A DNA stretch of 64,000 nt from Calcarisporiella thermophila CBS 279.70 (taxonomy: Eukaryota > Calcarisporiellomycota), in the NCBI RefSeq assembly GCF_041956535.1, contig NW_027192200.1, positions 453,477 through 517,476 on the forward strand. Reading direction: 5' to 3'. A program made the position numbers and the translations under genes. Positions 45,190 to 54,191 of this stretch are shown piece after piece (the first letter of the stretch is position 1; the number at the start of each line of letters is the position of its first letter). The notes under the pieces are model-generated. The model was not told the DNA's origin. It was given only the letters and a program-made list of their open reading frames with translations, and ran no database searches.

Positions 45190-46877
45190 ATGGGAGTCGA
45201 TTGGGACTATGATCCAAGCTACTCCATGAAAATGGAGGGCGAGGAGTCGCTCCGCCTCTTTGTAAATCTCAACGTCTCTCTAAACAGCATCTCGATATTC
45301 GCCGGCTCTCTCGTTATTCTTCTAATTCTCGCCATTCGCTCTTACGATGCCAAGTTAATGGACCGAGTGAGCCTGCGATTGACCGCGGCCATTAGTGCGG
45401 TACGCATTCTTTTCATTTACCCTTGCTTGCCGTTGTTTGATAATTCTGACTTGTCATTGTTATAAAGGTGGACGCCCTAAGGGCAGCAGGCTATATACTC
45501 TTCACCTACGTTCCCCCTAATGGCGGAGTCTGCGACTTTTCTTCATGGTAAGATAATAGGACTAATAGTTCTTCCAAGATTCTCTTCACTCTTACGGAAT
45601 AACCCTAAACCTTAAATTCTATATAATCTTGATTCATCCTAACTTTCCGGTTTCCCCAAATATTAGGATTGTCCTGTTTCTTACGAACTATTATGTATTT
45701 CTCACGTGTGCAATAGCATTCAACTTACAATGGGTCTTCATACATCAACGGCCATTCTACCAGAAATTTGAAATCGGCTACTTCCTAGTTTCGCTTGCAT
45801 TAGCTCTTGCCACCTCCGTAATCCCTTGGGCGTTTGGGCGTTTGGGTTGGGATGAGGGGCTAGCGGTCTGTTGGTACAAACACTATAGTAGCCTGCGCAC
45901 GATTGCCTGGGAATGGGGCACATTTCTCTCCTGGAATATTTTAGCCAATCTTTACTGCCTCATCGTGGTCATTTGGGTTGTAATCAAATTAGAGCATAAT
46001 TCGCGACGTCTACTCAAAGCCACCGCCTCCTCAACTCATGCCAGCTCGACAGATCGAGTCGATCTCTCTAGTACTGTGGATAGTCGAACTAGAAAAACCC
46101 AAACTCAACTGCGCAAGCTAGTGCTGCGAGTGTCTCTCTATGCTCTTATACCACTTGTTACTCAGGTAACCCTATGACGCTATACTCCATCCCTAACAAG
46201 CAGGATTGACTATTTATTTTCTCCAGGGCGGATGGTATATCCAAGAAATATGGTTCCAAACACAACACACACTCCTTCCTTGGCTTAATTATTGGGTGAT
46301 TGTGGGAACTGATAGTCCTGGTATAGTTCCTTTTTTCATCACCCTGTGTATTCAGGCCATTGATCTTAATTTCCTATCATCTTTAGGCATTTTTAACCTT
46401 TTCGCGTTTCTTCTCGACCCAGCACTACACAATTCGCTCAAAGTCATCCGGGACGATCTAATAGTAAAATATAGCGATGATATGCCCATGAATACATCGA
46501 AAGACCAGGGACAGCATCGTTTCCAGCGCTGGTTCGTACGCCGGTTTCTTGGTACAAAGAAAGTCGACGTTTCGGGCTCCACCTTTTATCGTATGGATTA
46601 TTCTCCGGCCTACTCCGTCAACCGCGTTGATGCAGATGCGCTTACGTTCGCCCATTTAGGAGACCCCGAAAAAGAGGATCTCTACGAGATGACTAAAGTT
46701 GAGCCTTGGGATGAAGAGCGTGGAACAGCAGGGTGGAATGGAGCCCACGCCGACGCTGCTCACCCTTGTGAAGATAGAGCTGGTAGAACGGCGAACCCTG
46801 AAAACACCTCTCAACGGATACGCGCCCTCCGTGAGAAAGAAAAAAGAAGAGTTTCTAGAATAGTGCGCGGTTTGTAA
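45190..46877 (+). CDS. Seven-transmembrane receptor (fungal GPCR-like)
   Basis: Four exons; junctions read ISA|VDALRAAGY, SS|WIVLFLTNYY (split Trp codon) and PLVTQ|GGWYI. The N-terminus is short and extracellular (MGVDWDYDPSYSMKMEGEES). Seven hydrophobic helices follow: SIFAGSLVILLILAI; VDALRAAGYILFTY; IVLFLTNYYVFLTCAIAFNL; GYFLVSLALALATSVIPWAF; WGTFLSWNILANLYCLIVVI; LRVSLYALIPLVTQGG; and FFITLCIQAIDLNFLSSLGI with FNLFAFLLDPAL. Loop Cys in GGVCDF and AVCWYK could form the usual disulfide. An insert of about 45 residues between TM5 and TM6 and a charged cytoplasmic tail of about 130 residues suit G-protein coupling and phosphorylation. Layout resembles cAMP-receptor/Git3-like receptors of early fungi. 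The ligand is unknown. Confidence 0.75.
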
Positions 46878-47318
46878 AATTTTTTTCTCTGTTTTTATAT
46901 ATTAGACGTTTGTATATTTATTAGCAACTATAATTTATCTTATACTTTTTTTTTTCATTATATCACTTTTTTATCTTAAAATTAATGAGTTTATACACTA
47001 ATGATTTGTCTCTTTTCTTTCGTATTTTGTTGTTTCTTTATGCGTACTTTTTCCTGTCGATGTTTAGTTTTTGTATACTTTGTTCTCTCCTTGTTCCGAT
47101 CCAGTCATTAAATCCGCTCCCACTTCACGAACTCTTCTTGTTTGCTTCACTTATCAGTTACTAATATTTTGAATACGAAGTCCTCTATAAATTATAGCCT
47201 GAGTGTGCACGCACCTAACTTTCATTAGAATTTTCCAATAAGCGAGATATCTAGATATTAAAAAATGAATTCTTTAACTTGCAATTGGCTATATTAGAGA
47301 TTCAAAGAATGAAAAAAA
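46878..47318. other. AT-rich region between receptor gene and tRNA cluster
   Basis: T-rich 3' flank of the receptor gene. Nothing is recognised up to the tRNA at 47319. Confidence 0.45.
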
Positions 47319-47391
47319 TGCTCCGAGTGAGGATCGAACTCACGACCTTGAGATTATGAGACTCACGCGCTGCCAACTGCGCTATCGAAGC
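47319..47391 (-). tRNA. tRNA-Met(CAU), elongator
   Basis: This is a 73-nt cloverleaf on the minus strand: 5' GCTTCGA pairs with 3' TCGGAGC, and the discriminator is A. The D-arm is AGCGCAGTTGGCAGCGC. The anticodon loop CTCATAA carries CAT. The T-arm is GTGAG TTCGATC CTCAC. The A and B boxes are intact and there is no intron. The T-loop is of the elongator type, not the initiator type. Confidence 0.93.
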
Positions 47392-47456
47392 TTTTTAAAG
47401 AACGAAAGTTCAGTTAGAAAAAAATATAAAAAATAGAAAAAATGAAAATGAAAAAT

Positions 47457-47850
47457 TTCAGTGAAAAAATGAAAAAATGAAGGGGAGGGTTAGTGTAGTG
47501 GACTATCCCTGGTATGTCGATGAGAGCGGCGTGGGTTTGAATCCCACTTCCCCCACCAGCACTTACTCTTAGCTTGTGACTACTGTCCACTTGATCAGAA
47601 ATTGAGTCTTCATAATTGAAAGGTCGCTCCTACGATAAGTACAAAGATTATATCGGTTTCACGTACATGCTATTCACGTACATGCTATTCACGACAACTA
47701 CAATACACGCATATTAATTGAACGCCTATTGATCAAGGACCTATATCTCGTTACGTTAAGTCCATTGACATTAACTTCATGTAATATATGGAAATTAAAT
47801 AAAAAGTTTCCATTGATTGATCAAAAAAAAAATTCAGTGAAAAAATGAAA
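47457..47850 (+). mobile_element. tRNA-headed SINE with target-site duplication
   Basis: An 18-bp direct repeat (TTCAGTGAAAAAATGAAA at 47457-47474 and 47833-47850) flanks about 350 bp. The unit starts with a tRNA-like head (47481-47558) and continues through a body of about 260 bp. It ends in an A tract (47823-47832) after TTCCATTGATTGATC. The tRNA-like head with pol III boxes, the poly(A) end and the long target-site duplication together define a retroposed SINE. A related head plus about 60 bp of body occurs at 48661. The duplication is still exact over 18 bp, so insertion is fairly recent. Confidence 0.75.
47481..47558 (+). ncRNA. tRNA-like pol III head of the SINE
   Basis: The A-box-like TAGTGTAGTGG (47491-47501) and B-box-like GGGTTTGAATCCC (47533-47545) match type-2 pol III promoters. 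The T-arm is perfect (GTGGG/CCCAC), the ends pair (GGGGAGG with TTCCCC) and ACCA follows. The middle does not fold as a standard anticodon arm with correct spacing, so I do not assign an isotype and regard it as tRNA-derived. Confidence 0.65.
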
Positions 47851-48285
47851 GAATGGTCATGACCAGAAATGTACCCGCTGTAACCCTCCGGGGGACACCA
47901 TCCGTCATACCTTCTTCGAATGTCCCGAACTCACACCAGTGTGGCATTGGGCGGAGAGGTGTATCAACACATCGCAGGCCCCCTAAACACTCAGGTGCTG
48001 AACCCCAGGAATCTCGTACTTGGCGACCTACCAGAAGCCCCGAGGACAGTAAGAAACGCGGCTCAAATCGTCTTCGATTCGGTATTATGGCAAATCCATC
48101 GGGACCGAATCGCCTACCATTTCGAATGCACTCGAGCATCACCCGAGACAATCCTCGTCCGTGCCAAAATGGACATCGAGGAGGCTATCGGAGCTGAACT
48201 GATAAAGGCACGGAAAAAGACGAGAGATAGAGTTATTCCGAAGAAGGTGGTGCACTCAGGGAGCGGTAATAGAAAGTTCGGATAG
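47848..48285 (+). pseudogene. LINE reverse-transcriptase 3' relic (zf-RVT region), copy A
   Basis: The translation just after the SINE contains KCTRCNPPGDTIRHTFFECP followed by ELTPVWHWAERC. This has the C-x2-C...H-x4-C and following W of the zf-RVT zinc-binding segment found after reverse transcriptase in LINE-type ORF2. A frameshift near a C5 run (about 47978) moves to another frame, which runs VLWQIHRDRIAYHFECTRAS, then ILVRAKMDIEEAIGAEL, and stops at 48285. Only the 3' end of the element remains. A CT-rich stretch follows (48315-48365). Confidence 0.6.
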
Positions 48286-48481
48286 AGCAAAACTAAAACT
48301 GGAGTGACGAAGCAACCCTTCCTCTCTCTCTATCCACTCTTTATCTCCTCTCCTCCTCTCTACTTCAGATGTTCTTGGGTTATATGATGATGTTTATGAG
48401 CTTCTCCGCTCGTTGCCACAATAGTGTAAATAAAAATTATGAAATTTTTTAATCTGGTTAGTCTACAAAAATAAAATCAAT

Positions 48482-48563
48482 CGTCGCCTGCAGGATTCGA
48501 ACCTGCGCGTCCAAAGGACAATGCCTTAGCAGGGCACCGCGTTAACCACTCCGCCAAAGCGAC
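48482..48563 (-). tRNA. tRNA-Ser(GCU)
   Basis: An 82-nt type II cloverleaf on the minus strand. The acceptor is GTCGCTT/AGGCGAC with discriminator G. The anticodon loop CTGCTAA carries GCT. It has a long variable arm and the T-arm GCAGG TTCGAAT CCTGC. No intron. Confidence 0.93.
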
Positions 48564-48660
48564 TATTGGAAAAAGTTAGAGAAAGTCTCGGTCCCGTTCT
48601 CACAATTGCAATTTTCATTATTAATTGGATTTCCAAATCCAAATCAGGATAGGCTGGGTG

Positions 48661-48737
48661 GGGGGAGGGATGGTGTGGTGGACTATCCCAGGGATGCCGA
48701 ATAAAACGGCGTGCGTTCGAATCCCACTTCTCCCCCC
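48661..48737 (+). repeat. Second copy of the tRNA-like retroelement head
   Basis: It matches the head at 47481: GGGAGGGATGGTGTGGTGG, then ACTATCCC, CGGCGTGCGTTCGAATCCCA and CTTCTCC. A longer C run (to about 48743) ends it. The following 60 bp (GTGACCGCTGTCCAC, TTGATCAATATTGAGTC) align with the SINE body after 47575. The Pol III A and B boxes are kept. No clear target-site duplication was seen around this copy. Confidence 0.65.
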
Positions 48738-48771
48738 CCCCCCAGCTATCACTATTAGATCGTGACCGCTG

Positions 48772-49302
48772 TCCACTTTGATCAATATTGAGTCTCTATT
48801 ACTTGAAATCCACGTTGACAAGCGACTCCTCAGATGGGAGATAGCTTGGATGTACTGGAAAAAGCGGCCGAGTGAATCCAAGCATAGGGCACTAAGATGG
48901 AGACTCTTGACACACAAATTGGTGACAGATATCATCACTAGTAAGTGGACTGGAGAACCTAATATTTGCAAGCGGTGCACAACCAACGCAGTGGAAACCA
49001 TTATTCATGCTTACCTGTAATGCCTGACCATAAATCAGCTATGGCAAACGGTAGACGGTTATGTCTGCCGCATTCTTGGAGTGAGAGCCCACGAATCAAC
49101 CAAGGAAGACAGACTATTCGGAACAGACTACAAAATCATGGGCTACCAACGGGAAGTAGCGTCAACGGTCCATGATGCAGCAATCTGGATCATCTATCGA
49201 TACAGACTATCGATAATAATGGATAGCGCCCAATCTAGCGAAATAGCGCTCGCTGAACAACTAGAACACGAGATGCAAAAAAAAGTGAGATCCAAATGGT
49301 AG
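48772..49302 (+). pseudogene. LINE reverse-transcriptase 3' relic (zf-RVT region), copy B
   Basis: The frame from about 48778 reads LLRWEIAWMYWKKRP, RALRWRLLTHKLVTDI and PNICKRCTTNAVETIIHAYL. It then meets TAA (49018-49020) and continues in frame with CLTINQLWQTV, LFGTDYKIMGYQREV and AAIWIIYRYRLSIIM. This is the same zf-RVT-like region as copy A, with the same order of motifs but divergent sequence. It begins within about 40 bp of the second tRNA-like head, so both LINE relics carry a tRNA-like head upstream. It is non-functional because of the stop. Confidence 0.6.
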
Positions 49303-49639
49303 TCAGCGTCCATAAAGGGTAAGAAAGAAGATTTTCTAAATTTGGATACCAGTCCAAGGAGACGAAATATCCTTCAACCAAAACACTTAGCTTTAATACG
49401 ACTATGCCGAATACCCTACCACCCGTATTCCAAGTTTTCCCCCCTTTTTTTCTTTTCCTCTCTCGTATACCACCTTCCTTGAAAAATAGGAAGGTATGCA
49501 CACTCTCTACTAATTTTTACATGTGTTTCTTGTTTCTAATGACTATCAAATCCCTTTATTATGAATGAAAAGGATGCTTTTTAATAAAGATCCTCCTAAC
49601 AAAAAAAAATCCAACTAAATTTTTCATCGTACACAGATA
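49303..49639. other. Spacer between LINE relic and tRNA-Gly fragment
   Basis: AT-rich sequence with a T/C-rich tract near 49440-49460. No gene is recognised. Confidence 0.4.
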
Positions 49640-49671
49640 GCATGGTTGGTTTAGTGGTACAATTGCCGCGT
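49640..49671 (+). pseudogene. Truncated 5' half of a tRNA-Gly gene
   Basis: GCATGGTTGGTTTAGTGG and the following TACAATTGCCGCG match the acceptor strand, D-arm and start of the anticodon arm of a eukaryotic tRNA-Gly. The match stops at the anticodon stem. No T-arm or B box follows; instead the oxidase pseudogene begins. It is a breakpoint inside a tRNA gene. Confidence 0.65.
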
Positions 49672-50399
49672 AGGATAGTGAACTACGGATTCGAGAGCTG
49701 GAGACGCTAGGAAATGAATGATGTTAAAACTGACAATGAGACGGGGATCGCTGTCGTTGAGAGTGGTGCTCTGCAGGGTAAGATTTACCTGGAGGCCTAT
49801 AAAGCAGGAAAATTTGCCCTTTCTGCAGGGTCATGCGTAAGTGTGGATATTGCGGGACAGGCAACCTGCGGTGGCTATGGGCATTATACCCGCACCTATG
49901 GCATTCTAACCGATAAGATTCTTGAGATTGAGGTGGTAACAATGGATGGAAATGTGTTGATTGCCAATCAAGATCAGAATGAGGATCTGTTTTGAGCGTT
50001 GCGTGGTTCTGGTACTGGTTTCTATGGAGTGGTCACTAAGTTAAAAATTAAACTGCACGAGGCCCCGCCAGCTATATTCAACTTTGGATTTTCAACTTGG
50101 ATTTATTAACTTCAAAAAAGTCTTTAAAGCATTCCAGGACTACTGTTTAACGGTGCCAATTAAAGTCAACTCCCGTAGTGGTCATTCAATTTGGAAATCT
50201 GACCCCAGTTGGTTCAATATTGGCCGATTGCAAGGAGGAAAGAGAAGAGCTAGTAGCAGATATGCTGAACAGGCTTCCGCCTCCAACAAATAAGGTTATT
50301 GCAAAAGTATCTTATATTGAATCCGTTGTGGAGTTGTCATTAACACGAACTTCAGCACCATGCTGGGATGATTTGAGGCAATTGAAGCGAGAGGGTTAG
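49672..50399 (+). pseudogene. FAD-linked oxidase (BBE/FAD_binding_4) pseudogene
   Basis: The sequence encodes MNDVKTDNETGIAVVESGAL, then GHYTRTYGILTDKILEIEVV and EDLF. TGA (49993-49995) then replaces the Trp codon expected in DLFWALRG. The same frame continues ALRGSGTGFYGVVTKLKIKL HEAPP. This is the second half of the FAD-binding domain of berberine-bridge-like oxidases. Later parts fall in shifted frames: FNFGF, then ILADCKEEREELVADM and LNRLPPPTNKVIAKVSYIES at 50240-50330. The N-terminal half, with the usual flavin-attachment motif, and the C-terminal BBE segment are missing. It is decayed, with several lesions. Confidence 0.75.
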
Positions 50400-50559
50400 G
50401 ATACCATAATCATTGTACTTTATAAATGCTCTTAGGAAAATTTTGTACCATTTTGGTGGAATATAGATAATTAGAATTGCACAAATATAAATGGTATGTT
50501 AAATTTTATTGAGGATTCCACATCAGTTGGTGTAAAAAGTTACATATATATATGTTTCT

Positions 50560-53166
50560 TTACCAAAGCAAGCATTTCTTTTTCGGATTCATTGGGGATC
50601 CTATTGGACATTTCCAAGCACGTGCGAATTCTGCCGAGTTCATTGCAACTCCATTGACTCGGAACTCATCAGGAGAATGCTCGTCTGTAAGTACTTGCTG
50701 TAGCCGCATCTCTGGGGAAGTGTACCCGCAGTGATAGCGAACTCTCGCAATGAAGAAAAGTTGCTCAGGTGTATAGTAATCTAGCCCTGGCAGTAATTTA
50801 TCTTGCCGGTTGGATTGGAGGTTTTTTTTCCATGCTAGATATGCTTGTAGTATTCCACCATTGTCTGCGATATCCTCGCTGAGAGTGTTCAGACCGTCTA
50901 GAGCAACAGCGCTACCATTGGGTGCACGAATTGTAAAATTAGAGTATTGATCAACGAAACACTGGGCTTTCCTCTCAAAATTGCGTGATGCTTCTTCACT
51001 CCACCAGTTTTGCACTGCACCTAGACTGTCGTATTTGCGGCCTAAATTATCAAACCCGTGCTGTTACAGATCGAATAGTTAGAAAGGGTTAGAAGGTAAA
51101 CTTTTCAATATGAAGGATGGCTACATACTGTTATCTCATGACCGATCACACCTCCTACTGCGCCATAATTGATATATGAAGGTAGATCTATATGGAAAAA
51201 CGGTGCTTGAGCAATTCCAGAGGGTATAGCCAAATGAGCAATACTTGGCCACTAAAATACACCACCATGAAATATAGTTTAAAAACTTCATATCTCTTAA
51301 AATTGAAAGAAAAATAACCCTCACATAGTAAGCGCCAACTTGGTAGGAAACCATCTCCCAAATATATCTATCCGGTACTTTTCCTAATAGCTGAACAAAC
51401 TTATTGAATTTGAAAGCCCGCCCTGAGATTCCCGTGGCCAGATAATCTTCATTATGAGCGGTGAAATTGGCATAGTAACTCTGCAAACTACTCGGGGACA
51501 TCACGTCAGGAGACTTTGATGGGTAGCCAGCCATAGCCTTAATCTTTAGTGCTTTTGTAAGGGCATTCGCGCGTGTCTGGTCATCAAGCCAATCGAGATG
51601 TGGAAGATTCTGGATAAATGTTTGACGAATGTTTTCAAGCATCTCCATAAGAGCATGCTTTCCACTTGGACCAAAGTGGCGTATAGCAAAATAGCGGGCC
51701 GGTATATGCCAAATAGCATTGCTCACTTCACCTATACAAGTGCGCCAACGCGGTGCAGTGATCCCTGATTTCGTACCCGAGAGTATCTCGTTTAGCTTGT
51801 GCAGAGGCTTCCTCTGTTTTTCAGGGAGATAATTTGCATATTCACTGATAATTCGCCAAAGTAAGAATGCTTGGAGCGTGTAAGCAGGGGTGTTTGTAAC
51901 AATCAAAGATAAATTGCCAATATAATCCGGCCAACCCACAACTACATCGACGTTTAAAGGTGTGGGACTAACATTTGCATAAAGATGTTTAAAATGACTA
52001 TCCCAATCAAGAATAGGAGCCAGTTGCTGAAGCATCGTGGTGTTCATCAGGTTGTATGTAAAACTAGGATTATCCTTCTGCTGCCTAAAAAATAAATAAA
52101 AAATAAAAAATCATTAGGAAAAGAGTTTGGAAGATAAAAAAGATCGGGTTTAATGCTTACGGTGCCAGAGTATGTTCTATCAATTGTTTTTCAAAGCCAA
52201 TAATGTGTCTTGAAATAATGCTCCAAATTTTCGGGTCGAACTTTGGTTCATCGGGCCATATTGTCACATCCTCCATAAGTTTCAAAAATGTTTCCGCGAT
52301 TGCGGTGCTATATGCGTTTACCATAGTCTCGTTCTGATAAAATGATAACGCTGGCAGCCCAAACCTTGGTTGAAGTAGCCATAATCTGGTGATGTTTACA
52401 TCCATCCAAGGCTCATATTGGAAGAGTGCATTAACACCATAGTTAGCCAACAACCCTAACACATATCCCAATCTACTCTTTGTGACTTTATCATCGTCTA
52501 CGGAGAATTTCGCTACGTCTCCGCTGAAGTAGTCAGGCAAAGGTCGAGGAAGAGGAAATCCCTTTAACACAAGATTCAGCACGGGAATCATTTTATTCGC
52601 ATCCTCTTCATTAGAAGAAGACCGCATGCACACATCGTAGACCGCTTTGGCCTTTTCAAACACTTCTCTGTCACTACGCTCTTCAACTTGGGATAACCCG
52701 CTAACACCAATATTTTCGTAATCTCCCTCCAAGATGTCTCGAATCGCCAAAAGATTCTCTTTCTGCACTTCATCCATTACTCTCCACTTGGACGAGTCGG
52801 GAGGGATCCGATGCTGCTCATTGAATCTTCCACACACGAAAGTATAAAAATCGTCACAAGGCGAGGCTGATGAGTTGAGGTCTCGGAGAATACCAGCAGC
52901 GGTTTCAAGACAGACTGGTTCTGTGCAATATTCCTGATATTATATAGTTTCATCAGGAGCATATACAACAAAAAAACTCCAACACATTGATAATAATGCT
53001 TTACTTTAATAAAAGGGCGAGGAAATCTCAAGTAAAACAAGTTGAAAAACCCGAGTGTCGACAATACCAGTATGGCTATAGGGAACCGTTTCCTATATCC
53101 TTTTAGCGACTGTTGATATTGACAAACTATATCATTGTCCTGAGGTTTTTCCTTTATCACCCTCAT
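50560..53166 (-). CDS. M13 family metallopeptidase (neprilysin/ECE-like)
   Basis: A multi-exon gene. Exon 1 (53005..53166) encodes a cytosolic N-terminus and one membrane anchor (FPIAILVLSTLGFFNLFYL). Exon 2 starts at 52933 with EYCTEPVCLETAAGILRDLN then SASPCDDFYTFVCGRF, the M13 N-terminal signature with conserved Cys. The catalytic domain contains WEMVSYQVGAYY, FFHIDLPSYINYGAVGGVIG and HEITHGFDN (zinc motif HExxH, split by an intron). LSEDIADNGG (third ligand Glu and Asp) and EHSPDEFRVNG (transition-state His) follow, and the end is CLLW, close to the family CxxW. The motif NAYY of the family is GAYY here. The protein is expected as a type II ectoenzyme cleaving peptides at hydrophobic residues. 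The frame is intact by my reading. Confidence 0.9.
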
Positions 53167-54191
53167 GGCGAACTAATAGAGAATAGATAGGAAATCTCTT
53201 GGCTCTTTACACTATTTAACTTATTTTTAAAAAGTGAGTAAATATCTGAGATTGGTCGGAATAGAAAAGCTACTACTGTATGTTACATCCCCGCAAACCT
53301 TTTCATCCCAAGTTTTTTATGACCAGAGATACAATAATTATCCATCACGAATATTCCACGTTAATCTCATCATTGGTTAAATCGATGCACTATCGCTCGA
53401 TGATGGACATTTATGGTAAAATGGTTAGATTAATATTCAATCTCAACGCGGCTATTGGACAAACCAATTTACTAAGCCTTATCAATCTTAAAATGCCATT
53501 GAAAACGAAAAGTTAGTTTCAGCTCTTCTTAATCTCTTTTTGGGTGCTTAGAAAATGAATGGCCCTTTCTCTAGCAGAACGAATCGACGTATTAAGAGCG
53601 TAAATATATTACTGATAAGCCGACTGAGTTCTCCGGATAATGTTATGAATCGTAAAGAATGTGGCCCACTTATTTGAAATATCAGTTGAACCTCAAGAAG
53701 GTTGCGTGGAAATACGAGATTTTTGCAGGAGTTTTGGATCTAAGTAGAAGGCTGATTTGAAGAATGAGGGCGGAAATAGTAGATTGACACACTATCCCTC
53801 GTTTAAACTCTAACTTTTACCTTCAATGCATCTTCATATCCAACGGCTTGGCAATAATACCAGTAGCTATTAAGCTCCAGATTATAGGATATCACGAAAT
53901 TTAGGGTGAGTATTTCATGGAAAGTGTAAAGTTGGTATTAATAAAAACAGGAAGCATTTTATGTCAGATTAAGGTGCTCTACAAATAGGGGGGGGGGGGA
54001 AATATCGATTAGATAAAGAAGTTAAGAATAATAAAAAAGTTCAAACAATTATACATATAGAAGAGAGAAAGTAGAGGAGGGAAATGAAAGATGAACGCGT
54101 ACAACACGAGGGAAAAAAAACAATAGAATCAAATTAAAAAAAAAAAAGAAAGCAAAAGCATAGATATAAACAAGGCAAGTCAACACTAATC
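53167..54191. other. Intergenic region
   Basis: One kilobase of AT-rich sequence lies between the M13 and CDC27 genes, with a G run at 53989-53998. No gene is recognised. The right end is the 3' UTR of CDC27. Confidence 0.45.

Noticed and set aside
47481-47558. A functional tRNA gene at the SINE head.
   Set aside because: The T-arm and pol III boxes are good but the anticodon-arm region has wrong spacing, and the unit is inside a target-site-duplicated element.
49993-49995. In-frame TGA where Trp is expected in the FAD-oxidase sequence, suggesting UGA recoding.
   Set aside because: TGA is the natural stop of several intact genes here (synaptobrevin, CNOT11, SCI1-like, syntaxin), and the oxidase has other frameshifts, so it is a pseudogene lesion.
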